A program made the translations under genes and the position numbers. Source: Pararhodobacter marinus (GTDB taxonomy: Bacteria > Pseudomonadota > Alphaproteobacteria > Rhodobacterales > Rhodobacteraceae). Taken from it: a stretch of DNA of 64,000 nucleotides. Shown in pieces: positions 62,866 through 64,000 of the stretch. The stretch covers positions 1 through 64,000 of the forward strand of contig NZ_QEYD01000006.1 of NCBI RefSeq assembly GCF_003122215.1, read 5' to 3'. A model generated the notes under the pieces. That model was given only the letters and a program-made list of their open reading frames with translations, did no database searches and was not told where the DNA came from. Each line of letters opens with the position of its first letter. Positions within the stretch are counted from its first letter, which is position 1.

Positions 62866-64000
62866 ATGGGAGATTTTTCGAACCGACTCACCCGCGCGCC
62901 TCTGCCCTTCGACACGGAAGCGGCGGCGGATATCGCGCAGACCTTCGCCGATCTTGCCCCCGAGCTGCGCGATCTTCTGGGCGGCACGGCGGGCTGCAGC
63001 CCGTTCCTGAAAGGCCTGATCGAGCGCGACGCCGACTGGCTGCGAGAGGCGCTGTCCCAAGGCCCCGAAGCGGCGATGGCTGACCTCATGGCCGCTCTGG
63101 TGCCGCAGGGCCCCTCCGAGACCGGATCGGCGCTGCGGCTGGGCAAGCGGCGCATTGCACTGCTGGCCGCGCTCGCCGATCTGGGCGGCCTGTGGTCGCT
63201 GGAAGAGGTGACGGGCGCGCTGACCCGCTTTGCCGATGCCGCCGTCCACCGCGCCTTCGCCACCCATCTGGCCGAGGAAATCCGCCGCAAGAAGATCCCC
63301 GGCGCGCAGCCGGGGGACGAGGAACGCGGCGCGGGCATGGTGGCCTTCGCGATGGGCAAGATGGGCGCGGGCGAGCTGAATTATTCGTCCGATATCGACC
63401 TGATCTGCCTGTTCGACGAAAGCCGCTTCGACCCCGACGACTGGCACGAGGCGCGGCAGGCCTTCATCCGCGCGACGCGCAAGGCCTCGGCGATGCTGAA
63501 CGACCCGACGGGCGAGGGCTATGTCTTCCGCACCGACCTGCGGCTCAGGCCCGATGCATCGGTCACACCGGTCTGTATCTCGATGGATGCGGCCGAGCGG
63601 TATTACGAAAGCCTTGGCCGGACATGGGAGCGCGCGGCCTGGATCAAGGCGCGGCCCTGCGCGGGCGATCTGGAGGCGGGCGCGAAGTTCCAGGAGGTGC
63701 TGCGCCCCTTCGTCTGGCGCCGGCATCTGGATTTCTGGGCAATCGAGGACGCCTATGACATGATTCGCCGGATCCGCGAGCACAAGGGCCTGTCGGGACC
63801 GCTGGCGCTGGAATCGCATAACCTGAAACTGGGGCGCGGCGGGATCCGTGAGATCGAGTTCTTCACCCAGACCCGCCAGCTGATCGCGGGCGGGCGCGAC
63901 CCGGCGTTGCGGCATCGCGACACGGTCGGCGCGCTCGCGGCCCTGTCGGACAAGGGCTGGGTGCCCGAAGCCGTCACCACGCAGCTGACCGATGCCTACC
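62866..64000 (+). CDS. glnE: Glutamine synthetase adenylyltransferase, N-terminal part (runs off right edge)
   Basis: Bifunctional GS adenylyltransferase/adenylyl-removing enzyme that tunes glutamine synthetase to nitrogen status. About 378 residues visible. The N-terminal (adenylyl-removing) nucleotidyltransferase motif is AMGKMGAGELNYSSDIDLIC, with G-x-D-x-D geometry. TDLRLRPDASVTPVCIS and RGGIREIEFFTQTRQL are further signatures. GG-rich sequence precedes the ATG. The C-terminal adenylyltransferase half lies beyond the window. Confidence 0.95.
   Translation, partial: MGDFSNRLTRAPLPFDTEAAADIAQTFADLAPELRDLLGGTAGCSPFLKGLIERDADWLREALSQGPEAAMADLMAALVPQGPSETGSALRLGKRRIALLAALADLGGLWSLEEVTGALTRFADAAVHRAFATHLAEEIRRKKIPGAQPGDEERGAGMVAFAMGKMGAGELNYSSDIDLICLFDESRFDPDDWHEARQAFIRATRKASAMLNDPTGEGYVFRTDLRLRPDASVTPVCISMDAAERYYESLGRTWERAAWIKARPCAGDLEAGAKFQEVLRPFVWRRHLDFWAIEDAYDMIRRIREHKGLSGPLALESHNLKLGRGGIREIEFFTQTRQLIAGGRDPALRHRDTVGALAALSDKGWVPEAVTTQLTDAY

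Overview
The window is chromosomal DNA from a high-GC alphaproteobacterium, almost certainly a member of the Rhodobacteraceae (Rhodobacterales). Evidence for this is the gene order (trpC-moaC-moeA-lexA; rpsF-rpsR-rplI; DUF2948-hisD; hflK-hflC with gor and rpiA; rpsA-ihfB-lapA-trpF-trpB), the direct-repeat LexA box GAAC-N7-GAAC, an alphaproteobacterial tRNA-Thr, and many family-typical proteins (group III truncated globin, DUF2237, DUF2478, a dihydroorotase-like PyrC). I see no prophage, insertion sequence, integrase or CRISPR array. This is core genome with dense, mostly short-operon organisation.

Layout. 0-4.3 kb: trxB (partial) divergent from an Lrp/AsnC regulator, then trpC-moaC-moeA translationally coupled, then lexA with its own SOS-controlled promoter. 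4.3-7.4 kb: a 0.9-kb gene-free spacer and a soluble hybrid histidine kinase. 7.6-12.5 kb: lysine/peptidoglycan precursor genes dapE and dapD with a LOG-family protein, a PLP dehydratase and a VOC protein. 12.6-18.9 kb: cation exchanger, rhodanese, a catalytically degenerate SGNH protein, a ROK regulator, tRNA-Thr and hisD. 18.9-22.3 kb: a 34-bp minisatellite, a polar amino-acid ABC transporter and a SqrR/BigR-like ArsR regulator. 22.5-28.5 kb: ribosomal operon, cfa, a second 0.8-kb gene-free spacer, a cytoplasmic chemoreceptor and fabD. 28.7-33.2 kb: small-protein island (HExxH lipoprotein, a tandem paralogous pair, HNH, TusA-like), then mobA and neighbours. 33.2-36.7 kb: copA-cueR copper module and an ArsC/Spx-like protein. 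36.8-38.8 kb: divergent cold-shock pair cspA/DEAD-box helicase. 39-46 kb: plsY-pyrC, two PH-domain membrane proteins, hflKC and gor. 46-51 kb: rpiA, GST, acyl-CoA synthetase, and an HxlR regulator divergent from a nitroreductase. 51-57.3 kb: rpsA, ihfB-lapA-trpF and trpB. 57.4-64 kb: small secreted proteins, truncated globin, an unassigned 345-aa secreted protein, serine hydrolase, TPR-methyltransferase and glnE (partial, off the right edge).

The most interesting non-genic signal is a set of intergenic elements that recur immediately 3' of genes. Module A is a hairpin with different but still complementary stems in each copy and a conserved 23-24-nt C-rich loop. Its complement is a near-ideal G-quadruplex motif in two of the three copies. 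Modules B and C share an A/T core of the type GAGKATATTT...CAAAGATGAA, and C also carries two GC palindromes. Pairs meet head-to-head at convergent gene junctions. Other points of interest are two proteins that have lost their family's catalytic residues (SGNH-like and PyrC-like), a clearly readable SOS promoter, a CueR-type operator and a symmetric HxlR-type operator.
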